Shown here: positions 7,506 to 19,208 of the stretch, in pieces | Numbering within the stretch: position 1 is the first letter of the stretch | How the letters are laid out: every line of letters starts with the position of its first letter | Source: Acidobacteriota bacterium | GTDB taxonomy: Bacteria; Acidobacteriota; Terriglobia; Bryobacterales; Bryobacteraceae | DNA length: 41,885 nucleotides | Direction of reading: 5' to 3' | Assembly: GCA_018268835.1 (NCBI GenBank) | Contig: JAFDVU010000045.1 | Coordinates: 1-41,885, forward strand | Translations under genes and position numbers: made by a program | The notes under the pieces: model-generated | Databases searched by the model: none | Seen by the model: the letters and a program-made list of their open reading frames with translations, nothing else | What the model was told of the DNA's origin: nothing

Positions 7506-7512
7506 TTCCCCC

Positions 7513-8316
7513 TCAGGCGGTCTTGCGGGATGGCTTCGGCGCCACCGGCGGCTCCACGCGGGCGCGCCGCCACATCCACGCGCCCAGCGCGAAAAGGCCG
7601 AGTGAAATCCACTGCGAGGTATCGAGCGGCGTGCCCCACAACAGGCCCTGTTCGTGGAAACGGAAGAACTCCACGATGAAGCGCGCCGTCGAGTACAGCA
7701 TCAGGTAGAGCCCGAGTATTGCGCCCGTGGCGTGGGGCTTGCGCACACGCCAGTAGAGGAACGCGAAGATGGCGAACTCCGCGAAGGATTCGTAAAGTTG
7801 CGTAGGATGCAGGGGCACGTCCAGGGGCACTCCCACCAGATCGCGCGCCACCGGATTGCTGAACGTCACCGCCCAGGGCAGGTGGCACTCCACGCCCCAG
7901 CAGCAGCCCGCCGAGAAGCAGCCCAGGCGCCCGATGCCGTGGCCCAGCGCGATCGCCGGCGCGAAAACGTCGGCCGTTTTCAGCGCGGGCAGTCTGGCTT
8001 TGCGCATGTACCAGAAGGCGACCGCGAGCGCGGCGATCAGGCCGCCGTAGAAGACGCCTCCCGCCTGCAGGGTAGCCACGGTGAAGATCTCGCCGGGATT
8101 CTCCGCATAGTGCGGTAGATCGACGATGAACATCATGACCTTGGCCCCGCCGATAGCCGCCAGCGCGCAGTAGATGCCCAGGTTGGTAATGGTTTCCGGG
8201 TTCAATCCCGCGGGCCTGGCTAACCGCGCCGCCAGCCACAGCGCGGCCAGGAACGCCGCGGCCACCAGCACGCCGTACGTGTGCAGAAACGATATGTGAA
8301 GAATCTCAGGGTACAT
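7513..8316 (-). CDS. lgt: Prolipoprotein diacylglyceryl transferase Lgt
   Basis: Lgt transfers diacylglycerol from phosphatidylglycerol to the lipobox cysteine of prolipoproteins in the inner membrane. The 267-residue protein has the expected seven or so hydrophobic segments. The signature GHGIGRLGCFSAGCCWG contains the phosphatidylglycerol-binding arginine, an HPTQLYES segment is present, and YGVLVAAAF at the N-terminus matches the family. The start overlaps the lspA stop by 11 bases, so ileS, lspA and lgt form one unit. The gene converges on the ATPase gene with a gap of only seven bases, so there is no room for a separate terminator. Confidence 0.95.
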   Translation of the reverse strand: MYPEILHISFLHTYGVLVAAAFLAALWLAARLARPAGLNPETITNLGIYCALAAIGGAKVMMFIVDLPHYAENPGEIFTVATLQAGGVFYGGLIAALAVAFWYMRKARLPALKTADVFAPAIALGHGIGRLGCFSAGCCWGVECHLPWAVTFSNPVARDLVGVPLDVPLHPTQLYESFAEFAIFAFLYWRVRKPHATGAILGLYLMLYSTARFIVEFFRFHEQGLLWGTPLDTSQWISLGLFALGAWMWRRARVEPPVAPKPSRKTA

Positions 8317-8792
8317 TCGCCGCCTGCCGTTTGGGACGCAGCATGTCCAGGATCAACAGCCCGCTGCCGATCACGATCGCCGAATCGGCGAGGTTGAAGG
8401 TGGGCCAGTGGTAATCGCCGGCGTACAACTCCAGAAAATCGGTCACCCGGCCCCACATGATGCGATCGAACAGGTTGCCCGCCGCGCCGCCCAGCACCAG
8501 CGCCAGTCCCCAGAGCGAGCGCCGGTCGAGTTTTTCCGGACGCCAGAGGAGTACGCCGATGAAGATCACCGCCGCGGCGGAGAGCACGACCAGCGCGGTG
8601 GTGCGCCACTCGCTGGTGGAATCGTTGAGGATGCCGAAGGCCACGCCGCGGTTCTGCGAGTGGATGATGTCGAAGCAGCCGGGGATGATCCGAATCGTGC
8701 CGGTCGGAGGAACGAAGCTCTCCACGAGCCACTTGGTGAAGCGGTCGGCCGCGAGCACCAGCGCGGCCAGTCCGTACGCTCTGGCGCGCGGA

Positions 8793-8800
<8 letters not shown>
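8306..8800 (-). CDS. lspA: Lipoprotein signal peptidase LspA
   Basis: This 164-residue inner-membrane aspartyl protease removes the signal peptide of diacylated prolipoproteins. Four hydrophobic segments are visible. The catalytic aspartates lie in the two family motifs, GNLFDRIMWGRVTDFL and FNLADSAIVIG. The N-terminal DRFTKW is the usual DxxTK motif. It overlaps ileS by 8 bases upstream and lgt by 11 bases downstream. The ileS-lspA order is conserved in many bacteria; the addition of lgt puts the first two steps of lipoprotein maturation in one operon. Confidence 0.95.
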
Positions 8801-11600
<2,800 letters not shown>

Positions 11601-11750
11601 CTTTTTCGGGGGTAAATACCATGTTAGCGTCCCGGGAGGGGACGCGCACGTCCCGCAAACGGACACCGCGGACAGTGGCCGCCCGTACCCGGCCCTTTGC
11701 CCTCCACGCGCCGCCGTGGTAACCGGCGTGCGCCTGCTACGTCGATTACG

Positions 11751-12890
11751 ATGAGAATAGCCGTGGCTACACCCGCCCAGGAAAAACCGTACCGAGTGCT
11801 CGTTTGCGACGATCAGGCCGACGTGCTCGAAGCCCTGCGCCTCCTGCTCAAGGGGCAGGGATGGCAGGCGGTGACGGCGGATTCTCCGGCGCGGCTGCTG
11901 GAACTGGCCCGCGCCGGCGATTTCGACCTGATCCTCAGCGACCTCAACTATACGCGCGACACCACCTCCGGACGCGAAGGCATGGACCTGCTGGCGTCGC
12001 TCGAGGCGCAGGGCAATGCCGTCCCCGTGGTGGTGATGACCGCGTGGGGCAACGTGGATCTTGCGGTGGAAGCCATGCGCCGCGGCGCCTGCGATTTCGT
12101 GCAGAAGCCGTGGGACAACAATCGCCTGCTGGCTACGATCCGCAAACAGGCCGAGCCCCTGCGCCGGCGGCGCAGCGAACTCGAAATCGCCGCCAACGTT
12201 CAGCAGAAGCTGTTCCCACGCAAAACGCGGCGGCTGCGCACGCTCGACTACGCCGGACACTGCCTGCCGGCGCGCGAGGTCGGCGGCGATTACTACGACT
12301 TCCTGGACGTAGCCGCGGGCGCGCTCGGCTTCGTGTTGGGCGACGTCTCCGGCAAGGGCGTCCCAGCGGCGCTGCTTATGGCCAACCTGCAGGCCTGCTT
12401 CCGCAGCCAGACGGCGGAGGCGCTGGCGCATCCCGCGGCGCTGCTCTCCGCGGTGAACCACCACTTCTTCGAATCCACCGCCGCCGAACACTTCGCGACC
12501 CTCATCTTCGCGGTGTACGACGATGCCGCCCGGCTCGTGCGCTACGTGAACTGCGCCCACTGCCCGCCGCTATTGCTGCGCGCCTCCGGCGAACTGGAGC
12601 GGCTCGATTCCACCGCCACCATGCTGGGCGCCTTCGCCCAATGGGAGTGCGCCGAGGCCGAGGCCGAGTTGCGCCCCGGAGATACGCTGCTGCTCTACTC
12701 CGACGGAGTCACCGAGGCGGGCGCCGATTCCGGCGACGAATACGGAGAGGCGCGCCTGGCGCACACCCTGCGCGCCAACCGCGCCCTGCCGGCCGAGGCA
12801 CTGGTGGAAGCCATCGTGGGGGACGTGAATCAGTTCAGCGCAGCCTCGCGCAGCGACGACGTGACTGTGGTCGCGCTGCGCGGGCTGTAG
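11751..12890 (+). CDS. Receiver domain-PP2C (SpoIIE/RsbU-type) phosphatase
   Basis: A 379-residue response regulator whose output is a serine phosphatase. The receiver domain (about 15-130) has the acidic pair in LVCDDQAD, the phospho-acceptor Asp in LILSDLNY, a conserved Thr/Ser region VVVMTAWGN and Lys in FVQKPWD. A short helical linker with ANVQQKLFPRKTRRLR is the usual entry to SpoIIE-type PP2C domains. The metal site residues appear in REVGGDYYDF, LGDVSGKGVPAALLMANL and LLLYSDGVTEAG. Such proteins usually dephosphorylate an anti-anti-sigma factor in a partner-switching pathway; no partner is encoded nearby. The start is ATG 11751; GTG 11763 is an alternative. The ATG 18 codons upstream gives an unlikely basic N-terminus. 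Confidence 0.9.
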   Translation: MRIAVATPAQEKPYRVLVCDDQADVLEALRLLLKGQGWQAVTADSPARLLELARAGDFDLILSDLNYTRDTTSGREGMDLLASLEAQGNAVPVVVMTAWGNVDLAVEAMRRGACDFVQKPWDNNRLLATIRKQAEPLRRRRSELEIAANVQQKLFPRKTRRLRTLDYAGHCLPAREVGGDYYDFLDVAAGALGFVLGDVSGKGVPAALLMANLQACFRSQTAEALAHPAALLSAVNHHFFESTAAEHFATLIFAVYDDAARLVRYVNCAHCPPLLLRASGELERLDSTATMLGAFAQWECAEAEAELRPGDTLLLYSDGVTEAGADSGDEYGEARLAHTLRANRALPAEALVEAIVGDVNQFSAASRSDDVTVVALRGL

Positions 12891-12936
12891 TGGCGCAGGC
12901 CAGAGAGCAAAGGCTCCCGGCCCGCACTCGGCGCGC

Positions 12937-14250
<1,314 letters not shown>

Positions 14251-14273
14251 AGGGAATTTACCGGTATTGGCCG

Positions 14274-15230
14274 TTACTTTATCACATTCCGCGGATTTCC
14301 GGCCAAAAACGCCGAAATGTTGCCCATGGCGATGTCCATCAGCCGCGCGCGCGCTTCCAAAGTGGCCCACGCGATGTGCGGGGTGACGATGCAATTGCGC
14401 GCGGTAAGCAGCGGATTGGTCTCCGCCGGCGGCTCCACGCTGAGCACATCCAGCCCCGCGCCGGCGATGCGTCCGGCGTTGAGCGCATCGGCCAGGTCCT
14501 GGTCCACCACCAACGGACCGCGCGACGTGTTGATCAGAAATGCCGAGCGCTTCATCGCCGCGAGCGTGCCCGCATGGATCATGTGCTTCGTCTCCGGAAA
14601 CAGAGGCACGTGCAGGCTGATCACGTCGCTCGCCCCCAGCACCTCCTCGACCTCCGCCCAGCGGAAGCCTTCGTAAGCCGGTGCATTCTCCCGTACCGCG
14701 TCGTTGGCGAGCACCCGCATCCCCATGGCGTCGGCGATGCGCGCCGTGGCGCGCCCGATGCGTCCGAATCCCACGATCCCCATGGTCTTGCCGGCCAGTT
14801 CGGTGAGCGGCGAGTTCCAGAAGCACCAGTCCGGGTTGCGCGACCATTCGCCCGCGCGCACAGCGTCCGAATGCGCGCCCACGCGGTGGCACAATTCGAG
14901 CAGCAGCGCGAAAACGAACTGCGCCACGCTCGCGGTGCCGTAGGTGGGGATGTTGGTCACGGTGATGCCGTGAGCGCCCGCCGCCGCCACGTCCACGATG
15001 TTGTACCCGGTCGCCAGCACCCCGATGTACCGCAACTCGGGCAGGCGCGCCAGTACTTCGGCCGGTAGCGGCGTCTTGTTGGTGAGTACGATCGCCGCGC
15101 CCCGGGCGCGCGCCTCGGCCTCGGCGGCGGGCGTGCGGTCGTGGATCTCCACTTCGCCGAACGCGCGCAGCGCGTCCCAGGAAAGATCGCCCGGATTCAG
15201 GCAGTAACCGTCCAGTACGACTATCTTCAT
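14274..15230 (-). CDS. D-2-hydroxyacid dehydrogenase (glycerate dehydrogenase-like)
   Basis: A 318-residue D-isomer-specific 2-hydroxyacid dehydrogenase. The nucleotide motif is MGIVGFGRIGRATARIADAM (G-x-G-x2-G). The active site comprises Arg in LINTSRGPLVV, Glu in LDVLSVEPP and His in NCIVTPHIAWAT. It groups by pattern with glycerate/hydroxypyruvate reductases of the HprA type (ATGYNIVD, NIPTYGTASVAQ). Its start overlaps the PPTase stop (ATGA), so it belongs to the FkbH operon. A C3 glycerate/hydroxypyruvate enzyme beside an FkbH glyceryl-loading enzyme is suggestive: it may adjust the C3 supply or oxidise the product. That link is inference. Confidence 0.9.
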   Translation of the reverse strand: MKIVVLDGYCLNPGDLSWDALRAFGEVEIHDRTPAAEAEARARGAAIVLTNKTPLPAEVLARLPELRYIGVLATGYNIVDVAAAGAHGITVTNIPTYGTASVAQFVFALLLELCHRVGAHSDAVRAGEWSRNPDWCFWNSPLTELAGKTMGIVGFGRIGRATARIADAMGMRVLANDAVRENAPAYEGFRWAEVEEVLGASDVISLHVPLFPETKHMIHAGTLAAMKRSAFLINTSRGPLVVDQDLADALNAGRIAGAGLDVLSVEPPAETNPLLTARNCIVTPHIAWATLEARARLMDIAMGNISAFLAGNPRNVIK

Positions 15231-15802
15231 TGGTCCTCTCCGAAATCGTGAATCGTTACCGGCAGCGCCGCGCCCTCCCAAGCGATCGCCGCCGCGTAAC
15301 CGGCGCCGACGTCGACCGGCGCCACGCTCCATCCGCCTTCAAGCGGCATGCCGGAGCCGTACAGGCCCGCGCCGCGCGCCTTCCACAGCGCTTCAAGCTG
15401 CGTCCAGCGGCGCAGGAATTCCAGTTCCCCGGCCGGTTCGGGTTCGCCCGGCGGGAAGTACCGCTCCACCAGCGCGGCATAGTGCGGCACCGGGCGGAGG
15501 TGTTCGATGTCCACCCCGACTTCGATTCCGCGCGCCACGGCGATCAGCGCCCGGCCGTGCGAGTGGGACAGGTTGAAGCGAATCTCCGGCGCCAGGGGCA
15601 GGTAGGGCTTGCCCTTTTCCAGCAGCGCGAACTCCAGCGGCTTGGCGGTGAAGCGGCTCAAGACGGCGCGCAGCGCGCCATGCGCGGCCAGATAGCGGCG
15701 GGCGAGTTCCGCCCGGGCAAAGCGCGCCGCCCGCGCCGCTTCCCCGAGCGAAGGGGGCGGGACCGCCGCCGTGTCCAGATCCACGCGCCACACCTCGATC
15801 AT
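15227..15802 (-). CDS. Sfp-type 4'-phosphopantetheinyl transferase
   Basis: A 191-residue Sfp-type PPTase, which moves phosphopantetheine from CoA onto the serine of carrier domains. Visible motifs: FNLSHSHGRALIAV (76-89), VGVDIE with metal-binding D98 and E100, and WTQLEALWKA (133-142) with E137 and K141. The usual basic residue before that Glu (WTxKE) is Leu136 here, a tolerated but noticeable change. It overlaps the thioesterase-glycosyltransferase gene upstream and the dehydrogenase gene downstream, each by four bases (ATGA). Its obvious client is the PCP domain of the FkbH-PCP protein in the same operon, at S594. Slightly short for the family but complete. Confidence 0.9.
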   Translation of the reverse strand: MIEVWRVDLDTAAVPPPSLGEAARAARFARAELARRYLAAHGALRAVLSRFTAKPLEFALLEKGKPYLPLAPEIRFNLSHSHGRALIAVARGIEVGVDIEHLRPVPHYAALVERYFPPGEPEPAGELEFLRRWTQLEALWKARGAGLYGSGMPLEGGWSVAPVDVGAGYAAAIAWEGAALPVTIHDFGEDQ

Positions 15803-17760
15803 TGGATGTCTTCCGCCAGCGCCGCGAGAAACTCTTCGCGGCACGAGTTGAGATAAAAGTGTCCGCCGGGAAACGTGCGGACGCGGAAACCAGCGGTGGT
15901 CTGCTCGCTCCAGCCTTGCAGGTGCTCGCCGCGGACGTTGGGGTCCTGCGCGCCGCCGTAGGCGCGGATGGGGAAGGCGAACGGATCGCCCTCGCTGTAG
16001 ACGTAATGGCGGTAGAGCGTGGCGTCGGCTTCGAGCACGGGCAGCACGCCGCGCAGAAGAGCCGGATCGTCCGTGGGTAGCCCGCCCAGCCGGCGCAGTT
16101 GCTCCACGAACTCCTCGCGGGAGGGCGGGGAAGGGGGCACGTGGCCGCGCCGGAACTGCGGCGCGCGCGCGCCGGAGGCGATCAGCACGCGCGGTAGCGG
16201 CGCGCCCCGGCGGCGCAACTCGCGCGCCAGTTCGAAGGCGACGATCGCGCCCATGCTGTGCCCGAAGAAGGCGAAGGGGCGATCCAGGTAGTGCTCGATC
16301 GCGCCGGCGAGTGAGTCCACCAGCGGCGCCATGCGCTCGAAGGGCGCTTCGGCGTGCCGCGCCTCGCGTCCCGGCAGGCGCACCGCCACGATGCCCTCGG
16401 CCCGCGGCACGGCCGCGGCGCCGCCTCCGGCATGCGGGAACCAGAAGACGCGATCCCCCGCCGCCTTTCCGATGTCCGGGAACCAACTCGCCGGCGCGGC
16501 CTTCTTGCGCAGCATCACGGCCAGCAGTTTCTTCTTCTCGGGCGAGAGTTCGGGCGCCTTGGGAACTTCCGCGGCAAGGGTTTTCTTCGCGCGCGCCATC
16601 GCCTGCCTGAGGACGCCCTCGAAGTGGCCGGCGTGCAGATCCGCGGCGTAGCCGAGCGCCGCCGCGCGCGAGGCGCCGGCGACCTCCCGCCAGTGCGCGC
16701 GGTCGCCCAGCAGCCGCGCCAGCGCTTCCCGCCACGGGGCGATATCCTGCGCCGGCACTTCCGCGACCGGCACCATCTGGTCGTCGAGCCGCGTCTGGTA
16801 GCGCGTGATCGGAGTCACCCGCAGCAGGTACGGCACGCCCATCATGGCCTCCGGAATACCGCCCACGTCGGCGCCCATCACCGGCACGCCGCGCAGCATC
16901 GCCTCCAGCACGATGCGCGAGCGCGCCTCGGCCCACAGCGACGGGACCAGCAGCACGCGCGTCCGCGCCAGCAGCAGGTTGATGTCGTCCACCGGGGGCA
17001 GCAGCGTGACGTTGGGGCGGCGCTCCAGTTGCGCGCGATCCTCCGCGTTGGTGCCCCACGTGGGCACGGCGGCGAAGCGGACCTCGGGGAACGCGTCGGC
17101 CAGCGCCAGGAAGATCGCGATGCCCTTCACCGCGCAGGGGTTCACGAAGGTGACGAATTCGTTCTCCGGCCGGCCCAGATCGGGCCATTCCCCGGGCTCC
17201 ATCAGGGAGATGGGGACGTGCACCGCGTCGATGCCCGCGTGCTTGCGGACGTAGTCCGCCACGTACCGGCTGACCCCCACCACGGCGTCGGCGGCGCGCA
17301 GGCGCGCGGTCTTGGCTTCGCTCGGGAAAGCGCAGTCGGGTCCGAAGGGAACGGCGAGCGTGGCGCGCACCAGGTACACCACGCGCGCGCTGGAGCGCAG
17401 GGCGACCTCCAGCAGCAGTTGCGCGGGATCGTCCGTGGAAGCCAGGATCGCGTCCGGACCGAACTCGTCGATCGCCGCCGCGAAGGTGGCGCGCAGGTTC
17501 CCCCGGGTCGCGATGGCGGCGCCCACGCCGTGGCGCGTGAAGCGGACCACGCCGCCATCGCTGCCCTCCACGGCCACGCCCCGCGCGGCCAACTCGTCGA
17601 GGTAGCGGGCGTGTTCCTTCTCGCCGAAGACGCTGATGCGCGCGACCACGCGGCACGCGTGCCCGAGCGCCGCCAGGGCTTCCAGCAGCAGGCGGTTGGA
17701 CTTGTCGCCTCCGCCGTGCGCCGGGTAGTAGAGCGAGTTCTGTGCCAGCAGAATCTTCAT
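15799..17760 (-). CDS. GT4 glycosyltransferase-type II thioesterase fusion
   Basis: The 653-residue protein joins two enzymes. Residues 1 to about 395 are a GT-B fold glycosyltransferase of family 4 (MKILLAQNSL with GGGDKSN, FVNPCAVKGIAIFL, and the EX7E pair E278/E286). A helical linker LSPEKKKLLAVMLRKKAA (404-421) follows. Residues about 437-653 are an alpha/beta-hydrolase thioesterase of the NRPS/PKS type II class: FWFPHAGGG, nucleophile S502 in FGHSMGA, D606 in YGGAQDP and H634 in PGGHFYLN, so the triad is complete. The protein would transfer a sugar and release or transfer an acyl group from a carrier. The fusion is unusual. No clear ribosome site at 17760; a 245-base gap with a duplication precedes it. 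Confidence 0.92.
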   Translation of the reverse strand: MKILLAQNSLYYPAHGGGDKSNRLLLEALAALGHACRVVARISVFGEKEHARYLDELAARGVAVEGSDGGVVRFTRHGVGAAIATRGNLRATFAAAIDEFGPDAILASTDDPAQLLLEVALRSSARVVYLVRATLAVPFGPDCAFPSEAKTARLRAADAVVGVSRYVADYVRKHAGIDAVHVPISLMEPGEWPDLGRPENEFVTFVNPCAVKGIAIFLALADAFPEVRFAAVPTWGTNAEDRAQLERRPNVTLLPPVDDINLLLARTRVLLVPSLWAEARSRIVLEAMLRGVPVMGADVGGIPEAMMGVPYLLRVTPITRYQTRLDDQMVPVAEVPAQDIAPWREALARLLGDRAHWREVAGASRAAALGYAADLHAGHFEGVLRQAMARAKKTLAAEVPKAPELSPEKKKLLAVMLRKKAAPASWFPDIGKAAGDRVFWFPHAGGGAAAVPRAEGIVAVRLPGREARHAEAPFERMAPLVDSLAGAIEHYLDRPFAFFGHSMGAIVAFELARELRRRGAPLPRVLIASGARAPQFRRGHVPPSPPSREEFVEQLRRLGGLPTDDPALLRGVLPVLEADATLYRHYVYSEGDPFAFPIRAYGGAQDPNVRGEHLQGWSEQTTAGFRVRTFPGGHFYLNSCREEFLAALAEDIQ

Positions 17761-17774
17761 GGTTTACCGTTTCC

Positions 17775-18094
17775 GGTACCGTCGGCCTCCGGCCGACCTT
17801 CGGATGGAACCGGAACCCATCCATCCACACCCGCCCCCCGCATCGCTCATTTCGCGCCTCGCCTGCGCAAACGTTCCAGCAGCAGCGCGCGCCTCTCCGG
17901 GGAAAGCGATTCGATCGTCGCCGCCGCGGCACGGGTAGCGCAGGCCTCCCGGCCTGCCTTTGGATCGAACCGGAATCCCCCATCCACGCCCGCCCCCCGC
18001 GCTACTCATTTCGCGCCTCGCCTGCGCAGACGTTCCAGCAGCAGCGCGCGCTTCTCCGGCGAAAGCGATTCGATCGTCGCCGCCGCGCCTCCGT
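17775..18094 (-). repeat. 159-bp tandem duplication of the GT4 3' end
   Basis: Two units sit head to tail with an offset of 159 bases (for example 17848 against 18007). The most similar part, 17848-17930 against 18007-18089, differs at four positions by my count. On the minus strand each unit encodes the tail of the GT4 protein (AATIESLSPE(K/R)RALLLE and on to RRGAK) and its own TGA. Because 159 is divisible by three, the orphan copy is in frame with the GT4 gene behind its stop codon. Each unit also carries a short hairpin: 17781-17797 (GTCGGCC, loop TCC, GGCCGAC) and 17940-17957 (GCAGGCC, loop TCCC, GGCCTGC). The hairpin stems differ by paired changes. Confidence 0.85.
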
Positions 18095-19205
18095 TGGCCG
18101 CGCCGCGCGCCAACCCGGTCAGATACCGCTCCATGTTCGCGGCGTCCAGCCCGGCCACGAAGCGGTCCGCCGCGGCACGAGAAGCGCGCGATTCACGCTC
18201 GTACTCGTCCCGGTCGCCGAGCAGGCGCTCCAGCGCTTCCACCCACGGCGCGGGGTTGTTCTCCTCCACCACCGGCAGGGGCATGGCGTGCTCGTCGTAC
18301 ACCGCCTGATAGCTGGCGATGGTCCTCACCGGGATCACGTAGCCGGTGCCGCGCTTGGCCTCCACCAGGCCGCCCGAATCGCTCGCCACCACCGGAATGC
18401 CGCGCAGCATCGCCTCCATCACGATCAGGCCGAAGCCCTCGTACCACAACGACGGCATGAGCAGCACGCGCGTCCGCGCCAGCACGTCGTCGATGTTGCG
18501 CGCATTGGGCAGCACCTCGACGTTGCCCGCCCGCGCCAGCGCGCGCCGGTCCCCGGCGGTGGTGCCCCAGCCCGGCACCACGCCGAACCCGGTGCGCGGC
18601 ATGCGCGCCGCCACTTCCAGGAAAATCGAGATCCCCTTCACCGCGCAGGGATTGATCATGGTGACCAGGCCGGAATCGAAGTTGGCGCGATTTGCGAACG
18701 GCCCCGCCCCGTAGATCGGCGGATGGATCACTTCGGCCTTCCGCCCCAGGGCCTCTTCGATGTAGCGCGCCATGTGCTCCCCGATGGCGACCACTCCCGC
18801 GGCCCGCGCCACCATCCGCGCCGCGGCCGCATCCGGATTCCACGCCGCCGCGCCGAACGGAAAGAATTGCGGAGTGTGCGCCAGATAGACCACGCGCCCC
18901 GGAGCCGAGTGCTGCGCCTCGCGCAAAAGCCCGTGGCCCAGGTCCTCGCTCGAAACCAGCACCCAGTCGGGCGCGAATTCGGCGATCTGCTGGCGCAGCA
19001 GGTGCACGCGCCGCGCCGGTTCCTCCACCGCGAAGACCGCGATGGAAGCGTGAAAGCGCAGTTCGGCGCCTTCGCCGGCGGCGCCGCACACGATGCGGCA
19101 GGCGTGGCCCGCGCCCGCCATGTGGTCCAGCCAGATCAGGTTGCTGCGCGTGGCGCCGCCGCGCGGCGGCACGTAGGATGCATTTGCCGCAAGCAGTATG
19201 CGCAT
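18006..19205 (-). CDS. GT4 family glycosyltransferase with LSPEK tail
   Basis: A 399-residue GT-B glycosyltransferase of family 4. It has the N-terminal donor/acceptor loop MRILLAANAS with PPRGGATRSN, TMINPCAVKGISIFLE, and SLWYEGFGLIVMEAMLRGIP holding the EX7E motif. It is clearly paralogous to the GT half of the downstream fusion protein; the two share near-identical stretches such as NPCAVKGI and LARTRVLL. The C-terminus LSPEKRALLLERLRRRGAK resembles the helical segment found at module borders in NRPS/PKS proteins, which suggests docking with a carrier-protein partner (inference). The start lies three bases after the FkbH-PCP stop, so translation is probably coupled. The nucleotide-sugar donor cannot be told from sequence. 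Confidence 0.92.
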   Translation of the reverse strand: MRILLAANASYVPPRGGATRSNLIWLDHMAGAGHACRIVCGAAGEGAELRFHASIAVFAVEEPARRVHLLRQQIAEFAPDWVLVSSEDLGHGLLREAQHSAPGRVVYLAHTPQFFPFGAAAWNPDAAAARMVARAAGVVAIGEHMARYIEEALGRKAEVIHPPIYGAGPFANRANFDSGLVTMINPCAVKGISIFLEVAARMPRTGFGVVPGWGTTAGDRRALARAGNVEVLPNARNIDDVLARTRVLLMPSLWYEGFGLIVMEAMLRGIPVVASDSGGLVEAKRGTGYVIPVRTIASYQAVYDEHAMPLPVVEENNPAPWVEALERLLGDRDEYERESRASRAAADRFVAGLDAANMERYLTGLARGAANGGAAATIESLSPEKRALLLERLRRRGAK

Positions 19206-19208
19206 TCT

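Noticed and set aside
7500..7515. Terminator between the ATPase gene and lgt
   Set aside because: Only seven bases separate the convergent stops and no hairpin is visible.
8190..8220. tRNA T-arm-like sequence (gggttcaatcccgc)
   Set aside because: It lies inside lgt in coding sequence and no acceptor or anticodon stem can be built around it.
11601..12560. N-terminal extension of the ileS frame
   Set aside because: It overlaps the receiver-PP2C gene on the opposite strand and is not part of isoleucyl-tRNA synthetases; the start at 11600 gives a normal length.
12891..12936. Terminator hairpin between the PP2C gene and the Gfo/Idh gene
   Set aside because: Only imperfect short complementarity around ggctcccggcc; not better than expected by chance at this base composition.
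16354..18309. 651-codon plus-strand frame opposite the glycosyltransferase-thioesterase gene
   Set aside because: Low-complexity His/Arg/Gln content and no motif, whereas the minus strand has the full catalytic sets.
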